In this document: piece by piece, positions 7,688 to 16,538 of the stretch
Numbering within the stretch: the first letter of the stretch is position 1
How the letters are laid out: each line of letters starts with the position of its first letter
DNA from: Streptomyces lydicus
GTDB taxonomy: Bacteria > Actinomycetota > Actinomycetes > Streptomycetales > Streptomycetaceae
Length of the DNA stretch: 64,000 bases
Direction: 5' to 3'
NCBI RefSeq assembly: GCF_001729485.1
Contig: NZ_CP017157.1
Coordinates: 930,001-994,000 of the forward strand
Notes under the pieces: generated by a model
What the model saw: the letters and a program-made list of their open reading frames with translations, nothing else
Told to the model about the DNA's origin: nothing
Databases searched by the model: none
Position numbers and translations under genes: made by a program

Positions 7688-9139
7688 TCATGGGCACACG
7701 GCCTCGTCGCCGGTGATCGCCGAGAGCGCGCCGGGCCTCGGCTCCGGCTCCTCGGCCCGTACCCGCTTGACCGTGGTGTGGTTCCGGCCGACCGTCACCC
7801 GCATCGCCGGCCCCAGCCCGGCCACCGGCCGCAGCTCGGCGCCCGGCAGCGCAGCGGCCAGCGACCGGGCCGAGCGGTCCCAGCGCGGGTCGTAGGCGAT
7901 GACCGTACGGTCGACCCGGCCGAGCGCGGAGTTCCCGGGGGTGCCGACGGTGGCGAACCCCGTGGCGCCGAGCTGCTGGGCCACCGCGGCCCCCAGCCCC
8001 GCCCGGTCGGTGCCGTTGTCGACCTGCACCTGGATCTGGCCCGGCGGCACGTCCACGACCGTGGCACGCGGCTCCTTGCGGTCGTGGTGCACCGCGATCG
8101 GCCGGTCCTCGCGGATCGCCCGGAACAGCCGCGGCGCCGCCACCGGATCCCACCGCACGGTCGAGCCGACGCCCGGCACCGGCTGGGCCAGGTTCCCCAG
8201 CGGCACCGAGGTGAACTCCGACGACGACGGGGTGAAGCCCCGCATCGCCTGTCCCAGGTCGACCAGGTCGTTGGCCCCGAAGCCCGAGTCGGCGCGGACG
8301 GACTTGAGCATCGTGTCGGCGACGTCCTTGAAGCGGATCGGGTTCATCAGCACTCCGGAGGAGGTGATCTTGTGGATGAGGGCCGCCAGGAAGCGCTGTT
8401 GGCGCTGCATCCGGCCGAGGTCCGCGGAGCCGTCGATGTGCCGCGAGCGCACGTACTGGAGCGCCTGACCCCCGTTGAGCTGCGACTTCCCGACCGGCAG
8501 ACGCAGCCCCGTATAGCTGTCGCGCAGGGGTCGTACGGTGCAGATCTCCACCCCGCCGACCGCGTCCACGCTGCGCATGAAGCTGGTGAAATCGACCTCC
8601 AGGTAGTGGTCGATGTGCACCCCCGTCATGTGCTCGACGGTCCGCACGGTCAGGTTGGGGCCGCCCTCCGCGTACGCCGCGTTCAGCTTGATGGCGTGCT
8701 GCGGGCGCAGCCGCCCGGTCACCGCGTCGGTGTGCGCGGGCACCTCGGCGTAGGAGTCCCGCGGCAGGCTGACGACGCTGGCGCGGTCCCGGTCGGCGGA
8801 CAGGTGCACCAGCATCAGGGTGTCGGTGCAGTGACATGGCGCGCCGCCCAGGTGGTACCTGCGCTTCTCCTCGCCGGTGAGCTTGTCCCGCCCGTCCGTG
8901 CCGACGACCAGGAAGTTCAGCCCGTCACCGCCCCCGGGCCGGTCGCTCATCCCCTTGAAGGCGTCCACCCGCCCGATGCCGCTCTCCACCCCGGTGACCA
9001 TCGCGTGCCCCACGCCGCTCGCGGCCAGCAGCACCACGGACGCGACGGCGCCGATCCGCAGCCCCCACCGCCGGCCCGACGCACCGCGGTGCGTCTCGGG
9101 CCGGGCGGCCGGGTCGGGGGAGCGGAACGGCGCTGTCAC
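7688..9139 (-). CDS. LCP family protein with C-terminal LytR_C domain
   Basis: 483 residues from a GTG at 9139, with GGAGG 8 nt upstream; reading on to 9676 without a ribosome site is not supported. There is a short cytoplasmic tail, one membrane segment (RIGAVASVVLLAASGVGHAM) and an extracytoplasmic LCP domain: NFLVVGTDGRDKL, VSLPRDSYAEVP, IKLNAAYAEGGPNLTVRTVE, YLEVDFTSFMRSVDAVGG and YVRSRHIDGSADLGR. From about residue 360 a LytR_C module follows (IQVQVDNGTDRAGLGAAVAQQL). Predicted to transfer a wall glycopolymer to peptidoglycan. An unusual CHC triplet (GAPCHCTD) occurs early in the catalytic domain. Confidence 0.92.
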   Translation of the reverse strand: MTAPFRSPDPAARPETHRGASGRRWGLRIGAVASVVLLAASGVGHAMVTGVESGIGRVDAFKGMSDRPGGGDGLNFLVVGTDGRDKLTGEEKRRYHLGGAPCHCTDTLMLVHLSADRDRASVVSLPRDSYAEVPAHTDAVTGRLRPQHAIKLNAAYAEGGPNLTVRTVEHMTGVHIDHYLEVDFTSFMRSVDAVGGVEICTVRPLRDSYTGLRLPVGKSQLNGGQALQYVRSRHIDGSADLGRMQRQQRFLAALIHKITSSGVLMNPIRFKDVADTMLKSVRADSGFGANDLVDLGQAMRGFTPSSSEFTSVPLGNLAQPVPGVGSTVRWDPVAAPRLFRAIREDRPIAVHHDRKEPRATVVDVPPGQIQVQVDNGTDRAGLGAAVAQQLGATGFATVGTPGNSALGRVDRTVIAYDPRWDRSARSLAAALPGAELRPVAGLGPAMRVTVGRNHTTVKRVRAEEPEPRPGALSAITGDEAVCP

Positions 9140-9324
9140 GGGGGACACCTCCGCGGCTGGCCGGGCGTGAGCGGCGCCCGGCGGGGGAGCGGTCGGGGAA
9201 CGGGGTGGTGGGGAGGAAACCGGCGCGTGCACCGTAAGCCCATACGATCTGCTGCAAAGCGCCACACGCCGGACATCGGCCGCCCGCCCACCCGGCTGCG
9301 TCCGAGGGTGTCCCCCATTCGCGG

Positions 9325-9330
9325 TAACGT
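9325..9330 (+). promoter_or_regulatory. Candidate -10 for the GT2 gene
   Basis: TAACGT lies 77 nt upstream of the glycosyltransferase ATG in the 268-bp divergent gap. There is no convincing -35. Weak. Confidence 0.25.
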
Positions 9331-9407
9331 GAGGCGCGATACTGCAGTCTCCCGGCGGGCGCTGCCGTCGCTGGCGGCTCCGCCGCGGGCCGTACCCCCG
9401 AGGAACC

Positions 9408-10439
9408 ATGCCGCAGCAGCAGCCCCCGGCCGTCTCCGTGATCATGCCGGTGCTCAATGAGGAACGACACCTGCGCAATTCGGTCCGGCACATCCTGGAG
9501 CAGGAGTACGCCGGCGAGATGGAGGTGGTGATCGCCCTCGGCCCGTCCACGGACCGGACCGACGAGATCGCCGCCGAGCTGGTGGCCGAAGACCCCCGGG
9601 TGCACACCGTGCCCAACCCCACGGGCCGCACCCCCGCCGCGCTCAACGCCGCGATCAAGGCGTCCCGGCACCCCATCGTGGTGCGCGTCGACGGTCACGG
9701 CATGCTCTCGCCCAACTACATCGCCACCGCGGTGCGCCTCCTGGAGGAGACCGGCGCGGCGAACGTCGGCGGCATCATGCACGCCGAGGGCGAGAACGCC
9801 TGGGAGGACGCGGTCGCCGCCGCGATGACCGCCAGGATCGGCGTGGGCAACGCGGCCTTTCACACCGGCGGCGCGGCCGGCCCGGCGGAGACGGTCTACC
9901 TGGGCGTGTTCCGCCGCGACGCCCTGGAGCAGCAGGGCGGCTACAACGAGGAGTTCATCCGCGCCCAGGACTGGGAGCTGAACTTCCGCATCCGCGAGGC
10001 CGGCGGCCAGATCTGGTTCTCGCCCGAGCTGAAGGTCCAGTACCGGCCGCGCCCGAGCATCAAGGCGCTGGCCAAGCAGTACAAGGACTACGGCAAGTGG
10101 CGGCACGTCGTCGCCCGCTACCACGCCGGCTCGATCAACCTCCGCTACCTCGCCCCGCCGACCGCGGTCTGCGCGATCGCCGCGGGCCTCGTGGTGGGCG
10201 CGGCCGTCACCCCCTGGGGCTTCGTCGTCCCCGCCGGCTACCTCGCGGCCATCACCGCGGGCTCCCTCCCCGCCGGCAAGGGCCTCTCCCTCAAGGCCCG
10301 GGCCCAGATCCCGGTCGCGCTGGCCACCATGCACATGTCCTGGGGCCTGGGCTTCCTCACCAGCCCCCGTTCGCTCGCCAAGCGGGTCATCGCCAGCCGC
10401 CGCCCCGCGGTACTGGCTCCGGCGGCCGGGGCGGAGTAG
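9408..10439 (+). CDS. Glycosyltransferase family 2 (ExoA-like) membrane-associated protein
   Basis: 343 residues, with a GAGGA site 6 nt before the ATG. The GT2 domain spans about residues 8-235: VSVIMPVLNEERHLRN at the nucleotide-binding start, VVRVDGHGMLSPNYI as the DxD-like metal site (D-G-H), then FRRDALEQQGGYNEEFIRAQDWELNFRIREAGG with the ED-type acceptor motif (QDWELN). The C-terminus has two or three hydrophobic helices, so the enzyme is probably anchored at the inner membrane face. The pattern resembles ExoA/succinoglycan-type transferases. It is the only rightward gene inside a leftward LCP block, suggesting it builds a polymer the LCP enzymes attach; this is inference. Confidence 0.9.
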   Translation: MPQQQPPAVSVIMPVLNEERHLRNSVRHILEQEYAGEMEVVIALGPSTDRTDEIAAELVAEDPRVHTVPNPTGRTPAALNAAIKASRHPIVVRVDGHGMLSPNYIATAVRLLEETGAANVGGIMHAEGENAWEDAVAAAMTARIGVGNAAFHTGGAAGPAETVYLGVFRRDALEQQGGYNEEFIRAQDWELNFRIREAGGQIWFSPELKVQYRPRPSIKALAKQYKDYGKWRHVVARYHAGSINLRYLAPPTAVCAIAAGLVVGAAVTPWGFVVPAGYLAAITAGSLPAGKGLSLKARAQIPVALATMHMSWGLGFLTSPRSLAKRVIASRRPAVLAPAAGAE

Positions 10440-10493
10440 CGGACCGGCCGGGCGGGCGGGTGCGCGCGGTACGTCGCCGCGCCCGCCGGCCCG

Positions 10494-12200
10494 TCAGAAG
10501 GAGTACTGCGGATTCACCTTCATGCACGCCTTGGTGTCCTCGCCGTTGAGGGCGTCGGCGCTGTCGGGGGCCTTGTCCGCGGTCTTCCCGCCGTCCTGCT
10601 GCTTCGGGTACGCGGTGCCGCTGCGCCAGTCGTTGCCCACCACCAGCCGCATCCCGGTGGCCGAACTCGACTCCCGCACCGCGCTCTTGGGCAGCCCGAG
10701 CGCCTTGGCGACGGCCAGCGCGTCACCGCGCCGGGCCGCGTCGTGGTAGGTGAGCGTGGTGTCGGCCTGGCTGGTGAGCACGGAGTTGGTGGACGCCGCG
10801 CCGTAGCCGAGGTTCGCCAGCTGCTGCTGGACGACCTTGGCGCGCCCGGAAGCCGGACCGCTGACCGTGCTGTTGGTGCCGTTCTGGACGACAACCTCCA
10901 GCTGGTCCTTGGGCGTTGACGCCTTGGGGTCGCCGGCCGGCTTCTTCTTCCGGTCCTTGCCGTCGAGCGCGGTGTCGTTGCGCAGCAGCGCGAAGGTCGC
11001 GTCCGCGTCGCCGGGCTTGGGCAGGACGTACGCCTCCCCGGGGCCGTAGACCCAGGGCATGGTCACCATCGTGATCCGCTTGGTCGGTACCCGGCTGAGG
11101 TCACCGCCCAGGTCGTAGAGCTTCTTGACGGTGTCGAGCCCGTCGTCGACGGTCAGCGCCTTGGTCGCGGCCTCCGCCAGGTCCCGCAGCTGGCCGGGGT
11201 TGGTGAGCTTGGTGCCCTTCTTCAGCTGGCGGACCATCGAGTTCATGTACATGTGCTGGGCCTTGGCCCGGCCGATGTCGGTGTTGTCCTCGAAGCCGTA
11301 GCGCGTGCGCAGCCACTGCAGGGCCTGCACGCCCTTGACCGGGTGGGTGCCCTTGGTGAGCCGCAGACCGCTGCCGTGGCCCTTGCTGTCGTGCGAGTAG
11401 ACGTTGTTGTCGACGCAGACCGGGACGCCGCCGATGGCGTCGGCCATGTCCACCACACCGGAGAAGTCGACCATCATGAAGTGGTCGATGTAGACGCCGG
11501 TCAGCTCCTGCCAGGTGGCGAGGGTGCAGCCCGGGCCGCCGTGCTGGAGCGACTGGTTGATGGCTCCGGTGGTCTGGGGGTAGACCGCGCCGTTCTTCGG
11601 GTCGGTGCACTTGGGGATCGTCACCCGGGTGTCCCGCGGGATGGAGAGCACCGACATGCTGCTGCGGTCGGCGGAGACGTGCACCAGCATCTGGACGTCG
11701 GCCAGCGGCTTGCGGTCCGCGTCCTGACGGGCGCCGCCGAGCTCGATGTTCTTCTTGCTGTTCCGGCCGTCGGAGCCCAGCAGCAGGATGTTCAGCGGGG
11801 TCTGCCCGAACGCGTTGGGGTCCGGCTTCTTCAGGCCGTTGCCGCCCAGGGAGCGGGGCGCCTTGCGGAGGTTCGCGTTGAGGTGCTCGTAGTACCAGTA
11901 GCCGGCGCCGGCCGCGCCCACCAGGACGACGGCGACCGTCAGCGCGGTCCAGCGCAGCACCTTGCGGCCCTTGCCCTTGCGCGGGCGGCCCCCTTTGCGG
12001 TGGCCCCCGGCGTCGGCACCGTCATCGTTCCCGGCACCGTCGCCGGCCGGCACGGCGCTGCCCTCGGGCGGCGTCCAGCCGGGCGCGTCCGGCGGCAGCC
12101 CCTTGTCCTCGTAGAGGCTGTCGTCCCAGCCCAGTTCCTGCGCGTCCGGTTGGCGCCGGCGCCGCCGTGATCTGTCACCACGCACACTGCTCTGCCGCAT
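10494..12200 (-). CDS. LCP family protein with C-terminal LytR_C domain
   Basis: 568 residues from the ATG at 12200. A charged 90-residue cytoplasmic tail, rich in Arg, Gly and Asp, ends in KGGRPRKGKGRK before a membrane helix (WTALTVAVVLVGAAGAGYWY). The LCP domain has NILLLGSDGRNSKKN, LSIPRDTRVTIP, MMVDFSGVVDMADAIGGVPV and WLRTRYGFEDNTDIGR. The R-x-R-H position reads RTRY here. LytR_C runs from about residue 440 (LEVVVQNGTNSTVSG). Two paired extracytoplasmic cysteine regions (IPKCTDP and GPGCTLA) are shared with the next LCP gene. It converges on the GT2 gene. Confidence 0.92.
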   Translation of the reverse strand: MRQSSVRGDRSRRRRRQPDAQELGWDDSLYEDKGLPPDAPGWTPPEGSAVPAGDGAGNDDGADAGGHRKGGRPRKGKGRKVLRWTALTVAVVLVGAAGAGYWYYEHLNANLRKAPRSLGGNGLKKPDPNAFGQTPLNILLLGSDGRNSKKNIELGGARQDADRKPLADVQMLVHVSADRSSMSVLSIPRDTRVTIPKCTDPKNGAVYPQTTGAINQSLQHGGPGCTLATWQELTGVYIDHFMMVDFSGVVDMADAIGGVPVCVDNNVYSHDSKGHGSGLRLTKGTHPVKGVQALQWLRTRYGFEDNTDIGRAKAQHMYMNSMVRQLKKGTKLTNPGQLRDLAEAATKALTVDDGLDTVKKLYDLGGDLSRVPTKRITMVTMPWVYGPGEAYVLPKPGDADATFALLRNDTALDGKDRKKKPAGDPKASTPKDQLEVVVQNGTNSTVSGPASGRAKVVQQQLANLGYGAASTNSVLTSQADTTLTYHDAARRGDALAVAKALGLPKSAVRESSSATGMRLVVGNDWRSGTAYPKQQDGGKTADKAPDSADALNGEDTKACMKVNPQYSF

Positions 12201-12235
12201 TGGGCCCTCTCCCCGTTGTCAGTTGGGTGGTGCGC

Positions 12236-12259
12236 CCGGCCGCCTTCGCAGGCGGCCGG
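12236..12259 (-). terminator. Hairpin after the third LytR_C-type LCP gene
   Basis: A perfect 10-bp stem (12236-12245 with 12250-12259) around a TCGC loop, 13 bp beyond the stop of the LCP gene at 12272. It separates that transcript from the next LCP gene downstream. Confidence 0.6.
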
Positions 12260-12271
12260 AGTCCGCTCAGC

Positions 12272-14041
12272 TCACTTGGCGCAGACGTTCTTGTCGTCCG
12301 CGTTGACGTTCTGCACGTTGTCCGGCATCTCGGTCGGCGCCGTGATCGGCGACCCCGGGGCGGTGAAGTCCTTGCCGAGGACGAGCTTCATCGGCACGCG
12401 GTCACCCGCGTCCTGCGAGGACTTCTTCAGCGCGCTCTTGGGCAGACCCATCCAGTCGGCCAGGGTGGCGGCCTGGTCGGCCTGGTTCGGGGCGTATTCC
12501 AGACGTGTCGCGGACAGCTTGGTCGGGGCGTTGCCGGCATTGGTGGACAGCCGGGCGCCCTTGCTGTTCTGGAGCCAGTCCACGGTCTCCTGCGCCGAGC
12601 CGATCGGGCCGCCGCCGTTGGTCACGTCCACCCGCACCAGCTCCGGCGGGGCCTTCTTGACCGACCCGGAGCCCTTCTTGCCCTTCTTGCCCTTGGCCAG
12701 GGCGTGGTCGGCCCGCACCATCGCGAACAGCGGGTCCGCCTTCGCCTTGTCCAGGATGACGGTGGCCGGGTCGTTGGGGTTGTCCAGCACCGGCACCGTG
12801 GCGAAGGTGATCTTGTCGATGTTGACCCGCTTGAGGTCCTGGCCGAAGTCCAGCAGCTTCGACGCGCTCCCGATGCCGGTGTCGACGGTCAGCGCCTTGG
12901 TCGCCGCCTGGCTCACGGCGTAGAGCTTGCTCGGGCTGCTGAAGGCGTCGGACTTCAGCTTGCGGATCAGCGAGCTGAGGAACTGCTGCTGCATCTTGAT
13001 CCGGTCCAGGTCGCTGCCGAATCCGATGGCGTGCCGGGTGCGGACGAACGCCAGCGCCTGCTCGCCCTTGACGACGTGCCGGCCGGCCTTCAGCCGCAGG
13101 TGCGACTTGGGGTCGTTGAGGTCCTTGGCGGCGCACACCTCGACGCCGTCCACCGCGGTGGAGAGCTCCTTGACCGCGTTGAAGTCGGCCATCATGAAGT
13201 GGTCGATCTTCAGGCCGGTCAGCTTCTCGACGGTCCGCCAGGTGCAGCCGGGGTCCCGGCCCTCCTGGCCCAGGCTGGTGTTGAAACGCACCCCGTGCTC
13301 GCCGGGGATCGTCTTCTTCGTCCCGTCCTTCTGCTTGGTCGGGCAGTCGGGGATGTCGGTGATCATGTCGCGCGGAATGCTCAGCGCGGTGGCGTTCGAC
13401 CGGTCCTTGGAGATGTGCATCAGCAGCGTGGTGTCCGCGTGCCCGACGCTGCCGGCGTCGCCGTAGCCCGAATTGCCCTTGCCGGAGCGGGCGTCCGTGC
13501 CGATGATCAGGACGTTCACCGGGCCGTCGGAGACCGCGTCGTTCTCCACGCCGACGTCGACCTTGTTGATGTTGCCGTTCAGCTGTTGGTACAGGTAGAA
13601 CGCGCCGCCGCAGCCCGCGACGAGGACGAAGCCCACCACGCCGGCCGTCCAGTACAGGACCTTCTTCTTGCCGGACGCCTTCGGCTTGGCCTTGCGACGG
13701 CTCGCCGGGCCCGCGACCGAGGCCGAGGCCGCACGGCTGCCGGCCCGGCGCGCGGCCCGGCCGCCCGAGGGCCGCTCGTCCGCCTCGTCCGCGCCCCGCC
13801 CACCGCGGCGGCCGCCGCCCTGGGTCGGCAGCGGACGGGTGTCGGTGTCACCGACCTCGTCGCCACCCGGCTTGCGCGCGGCGCGTCTTGAGCCGGGCGC
13901 CCTGCGGTCGGAGGGCCGAGCGGGCGCTTGACCGGCAGGGTCAAGTCGCAGCTCGTAGTTGCCGGTGTCCGGATCGAACACCCACTGATCGGCGGGGTCG
14001 ACGTTGTTGTCGCCCGCCTGCCCACGGCCTTGCGCGTCCAC
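12272..14041 (-). CDS. LCP family protein with C-terminal LytR_C domain
   Basis: 589 residues, the longest LCP protein here. Translation from the ATG at 14041 begins MDAQGRGQAGDNNVDPADQW. The cytoplasmic tail of about 125 residues is rich in Arg, Ala and Gly and contains FDPDTGNYEL near its start. One membrane segment (LYWTAGVVGFVLVAGCGGAF) leads to the LCP domain: NVLIIGTDARSGKGN, LSIPRDMITDIP, MMADFNAVKELSTAVDGVEV and FVRTRHAIGFGSDLDR, with the full R-x-R-H set. A LytR_C module follows at about residue 475 (VRVDVTNGGGPIGSA). A Lys-rich run (KGKKGKKGSGSVKK) links the two domains. The 238-bp region upstream holds its promoter, which I could not place. Confidence 0.93.
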   Translation of the reverse strand: MDAQGRGQAGDNNVDPADQWVFDPDTGNYELRLDPAGQAPARPSDRRAPGSRRAARKPGGDEVGDTDTRPLPTQGGGRRGGRGADEADERPSGGRAARRAGSRAASASVAGPASRRKAKPKASGKKKVLYWTAGVVGFVLVAGCGGAFYLYQQLNGNINKVDVGVENDAVSDGPVNVLIIGTDARSGKGNSGYGDAGSVGHADTTLLMHISKDRSNATALSIPRDMITDIPDCPTKQKDGTKKTIPGEHGVRFNTSLGQEGRDPGCTWRTVEKLTGLKIDHFMMADFNAVKELSTAVDGVEVCAAKDLNDPKSHLRLKAGRHVVKGEQALAFVRTRHAIGFGSDLDRIKMQQQFLSSLIRKLKSDAFSSPSKLYAVSQAATKALTVDTGIGSASKLLDFGQDLKRVNIDKITFATVPVLDNPNDPATVILDKAKADPLFAMVRADHALAKGKKGKKGSGSVKKAPPELVRVDVTNGGGPIGSAQETVDWLQNSKGARLSTNAGNAPTKLSATRLEYAPNQADQAATLADWMGLPKSALKKSSQDAGDRVPMKLVLGKDFTAPGSPITAPTEMPDNVQNVNADDKNVCAK

Positions 14042-14279
14042 GGTGCCTTGAGTCCTCCGTCGGTGCCACGCGGCGCCATCCCCTCAAGGCGCTCGGGTAG
14101 GTCGATCGTGCAGTGCTGGTCATGCGTGCATGGTCATCGGTCAGCAGTACGTGCGGACCGGATCGCTCACACTATCCGCCCAGTTCAGCGCCCCGCGACG
14201 CGCGTGACAAATTCCACTTCCCTACAACTGGGCAATCCGCCCAATCCATTCGAGTCGCCGAGCGTACTTTGCGGCATCT

Positions 14280-15488
14280 TTATTCACAGACCCCGTGTTC
14301 CGCCGTCGTCCCGGGAAAGGTCGGACCCGAACTCGCCGGCGGCGAGGGAGATCCTTCCGGCTTGCCGTCCGGGGAACCAGCCCCTGAACGGACCGGATTC
14401 TCCCCGCTCTCCCGCTCCGGGTCCACCGTCACCGGAAGATCCCTGCGCAACTGCCCGAAGAGCCGCTCCGCGTCCGGCTGCACCAGCTCGTCGCGGTTGC
14501 TGTCGAAGCGGTACTCCCGGCGCGGCACGGTCAGGAACTGGACCCGGTCGGTGGGAATGCTGCGGGTGCTGCGCACCAATTCGTACAGGCCCCGCAGAGA
14601 AGCCAGCGCGGCATCCGTGGTCAGGGAACTCGTCGCGGCGTCCAGCACCGGATACAGCCGGGTCGGATTGAGCAGGACACCATTGCTCTGCACTTTCTTC
14701 ACCAGAGCACCAAGAAAGCGCTGTTGCCGCTCCATGCGCTGTGTGTCGCTGCCGTTGCCCAGGCTCTTCCTGGCCCTGACGTATCCGAGCGCCGCCTCCC
14801 CGTACAGCGTCTGCCGGCCCGCGGGCAGCCGCAGATGCGCCTCGTCGTCCCGTACCGCCTGCGGCAGGCAGACCTCGACCCCGTCCACCGCGTCGACCAT
14901 CTTCGTGAACCCGACGAAATCGATGATCATGTAGTGGTCGATGCGGATGTTGGTCATCTTCTCGACGGTGCGGATCGAGCAGGCCGCCCCGCCGAACGCG
15001 AACGCCCAGTTGAACTGTTCCGTCTGCGACGTGGTCTCCGCCCCGTCGGAGCGCTTGCAGTGCGGCACCTGCACCATCAGGTCGCGCGGGATGCTGACCG
15101 CGGTGGCGCTCCTCCGGTCCGCCGCCAGGTGCAGCAGCATCGTGGTGTCCGAGCGCTGGCCGCGGCTGCTGCCGTACTTGCGGTTGCCGCCGTTGCGGCT
15201 GTCGGAGCCGATCAGCAGCAGGTTCTGGGCGTTGGGCGGGCCCGCCGGGGGCCGCTCGGACTCCCACTTGCGCAGCTCCCGCTCGGTGGCGCTGTCGGTG
15301 TGGATGTTGCTGTTGAGCTTGGTGTAGAGCGCCCAGCCGGTGCCCGCCCCGGCCAGCAGCGCCCCGGTGGCCCCGAGCGCGACCCAGCGCCGCCAGTGCC
15401 GGCGCAGTGCCCCCGGCCCCCTGGCCGGGCGCTCGTCCCAGCCGGTGAACCTGGGGGGCTCGGGGGTCTCGGTCACCTGTGCGTCCAT
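14280..15488 (-). CDS. LCP family protein without LytR_C domain
   Basis: 402 residues from the ATG at 15488 (MDAQVTETPEPPRF). A short tail, a membrane segment (WVALGATGALLAGAGTGWAL) and one LCP domain: NLLLIGSDSRNGGN, VSIPRDLMVQVP, MIIDFVGFTKMVDAVDGVEV and YVRARKSLGNGSDTQR. The last motif has Lys where several paralogues have His and T-Q-R where they have L-D-R, so the acceptor or pyrophosphate site may differ. The C-terminus is a Pro/Ser/Gly-rich tail of about 45 residues that ends in a single cysteine (EHGVCE). It shares cysteines in the catalytic domain (PHCKR, GAACSIR) with the two upstream LCP genes. Confidence 0.92.
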   Translation of the reverse strand: MDAQVTETPEPPRFTGWDERPARGPGALRRHWRRWVALGATGALLAGAGTGWALYTKLNSNIHTDSATERELRKWESERPPAGPPNAQNLLLIGSDSRNGGNRKYGSSRGQRSDTTMLLHLAADRRSATAVSIPRDLMVQVPHCKRSDGAETTSQTEQFNWAFAFGGAACSIRTVEKMTNIRIDHYMIIDFVGFTKMVDAVDGVEVCLPQAVRDDEAHLRLPAGRQTLYGEAALGYVRARKSLGNGSDTQRMERQQRFLGALVKKVQSNGVLLNPTRLYPVLDAATSSLTTDAALASLRGLYELVRSTRSIPTDRVQFLTVPRREYRFDSNRDELVQPDAERLFGQLRRDLPVTVDPERESGENPVRSGAGSPDGKPEGSPSPPASSGPTFPGTTAEHGVCE

Positions 15489-15645
15489 CCCTCACGGAGT
15501 CGGCCTCGCGCCCGCACGCGGAGCCGGACGGTGAAGGAGACCGACGAAACCGGCGCAGGGTTGTACGTAACTCACGATCATGGACCTAAATGGGCGAAGG
15601 GGCCCGTCACGGACACCTTTGCTGCGCCGGACGGGGGAGCGTCCG

Positions 15646-16410
15646 TCAGGACGCCGCCGGCGGCGCCCGGAACGTGATCTTCTCGCTGGCCTCCCGGTCC
15701 GCCGCGGCCTCGGCGCCCAGCCGGTCGTGGTGCCGGCACAGCACCACCGAACCGCCGGCCGCCAGCGGCGCGTACAGCCCGTACGACAGGCCCTGCCAGC
15801 TGTCGTACGGCAGCGCCGACCGCACCCGCGGTGCCGCCGGCATGCCCGCCGCGTCCGCGTCGGCCAGCGCCCGGGCCACGATGCCGGCGCCGGTCAGCTC
15901 CTCGCCGCCGACGACCAACGCCACCTCGTCGGGGTCCACCGGCGCGAACGGCGCGAAGCGGTCGCCCTGGCCCGGAACCTCCACGGCGTAGTCCGCGAAG
16001 CCCGCGGGCGGCTGCGGGAAGCGCCCGCCCAGCGGGCGCAGCGCCAGCGCCACCCGCTCCCCGGAGCACGCCCGCGCCGCGTCCAGCCCGTCCGGCCCGG
16101 CGACCACGAGGTCCGCGCCGGCCGGGTCGCCGCCCACCTCCGCGACCACACCCACCGACGAGCAGGCCAGCAGCCACACCGCGGTCTGCCAGTGGGCGGG
16201 CAGCAGCAGCGCCAGCCGGTCGCCCGGCGCGGCGGCCAGATCGCCCTGGAGGTAGTTGGCGGTCTTGGCCACCCAATTGGCGAAGGTCGCGACGGACAGT
16301 TCCACGCGCTCGCCGGTGGCGTCGTCGTAGAAGGTCACCAGCGGGCGGGCCGGATCCGCGGCGAGCGCGGAACTCAGCAGGTCGGCGGGGGTGCGTTCGG
16401 TGGCGTTCAT
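15646..16410 (-). CDS. TIGR03089 family protein
   Basis: 254 residues from the ATG at 16410. The sequence resembles the N-terminal part of acyl-adenylate-forming enzymes: ERTPADLLSSALAADPARPL at the start, then LPAHWQTAVWLLACSSVGVV and a late YDSWQGLSYGLYAPLAAGGSVVL region. The ATP-binding P-loop and the C-terminal subdomain are absent. This matches TIGR03089, an actinobacterial family of unknown function. The start is leaderless: TACCCT at 16418-16423 lies 7 nt upstream on the minus strand with no ribosome site. It is divergent from the amidase gene. Confidence 0.85.
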   Translation of the reverse strand: MNATERTPADLLSSALAADPARPLVTFYDDATGERVELSVATFANWVAKTANYLQGDLAAAPGDRLALLLPAHWQTAVWLLACSSVGVVAEVGGDPAGADLVVAGPDGLDAARACSGERVALALRPLGGRFPQPPAGFADYAVEVPGQGDRFAPFAPVDPDEVALVVGGEELTGAGIVARALADADAAGMPAAPRVRSALPYDSWQGLSYGLYAPLAAGGSVVLCRHHDRLGAEAAADREASEKITFRAPPAAS

Positions 16411-16538
16411 CGCGGCCAGGGTACGCGGGGCGGCGGTTGGCGGTCGGCCGGGCGCGGCAGGCCCGGACACCGGATCGGCCGATGCCCCGTCAGACCACCG
16501 TTGGCGTGTTGCCGTCGGCCGTGTCCACGATGCTGTCC

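Noticed and set aside
10440..10493. Terminator between the GT2 and LCP genes
   Set aside because: Only an imperfect GC-rich inverted segment is visible; the pairing is not convincing.
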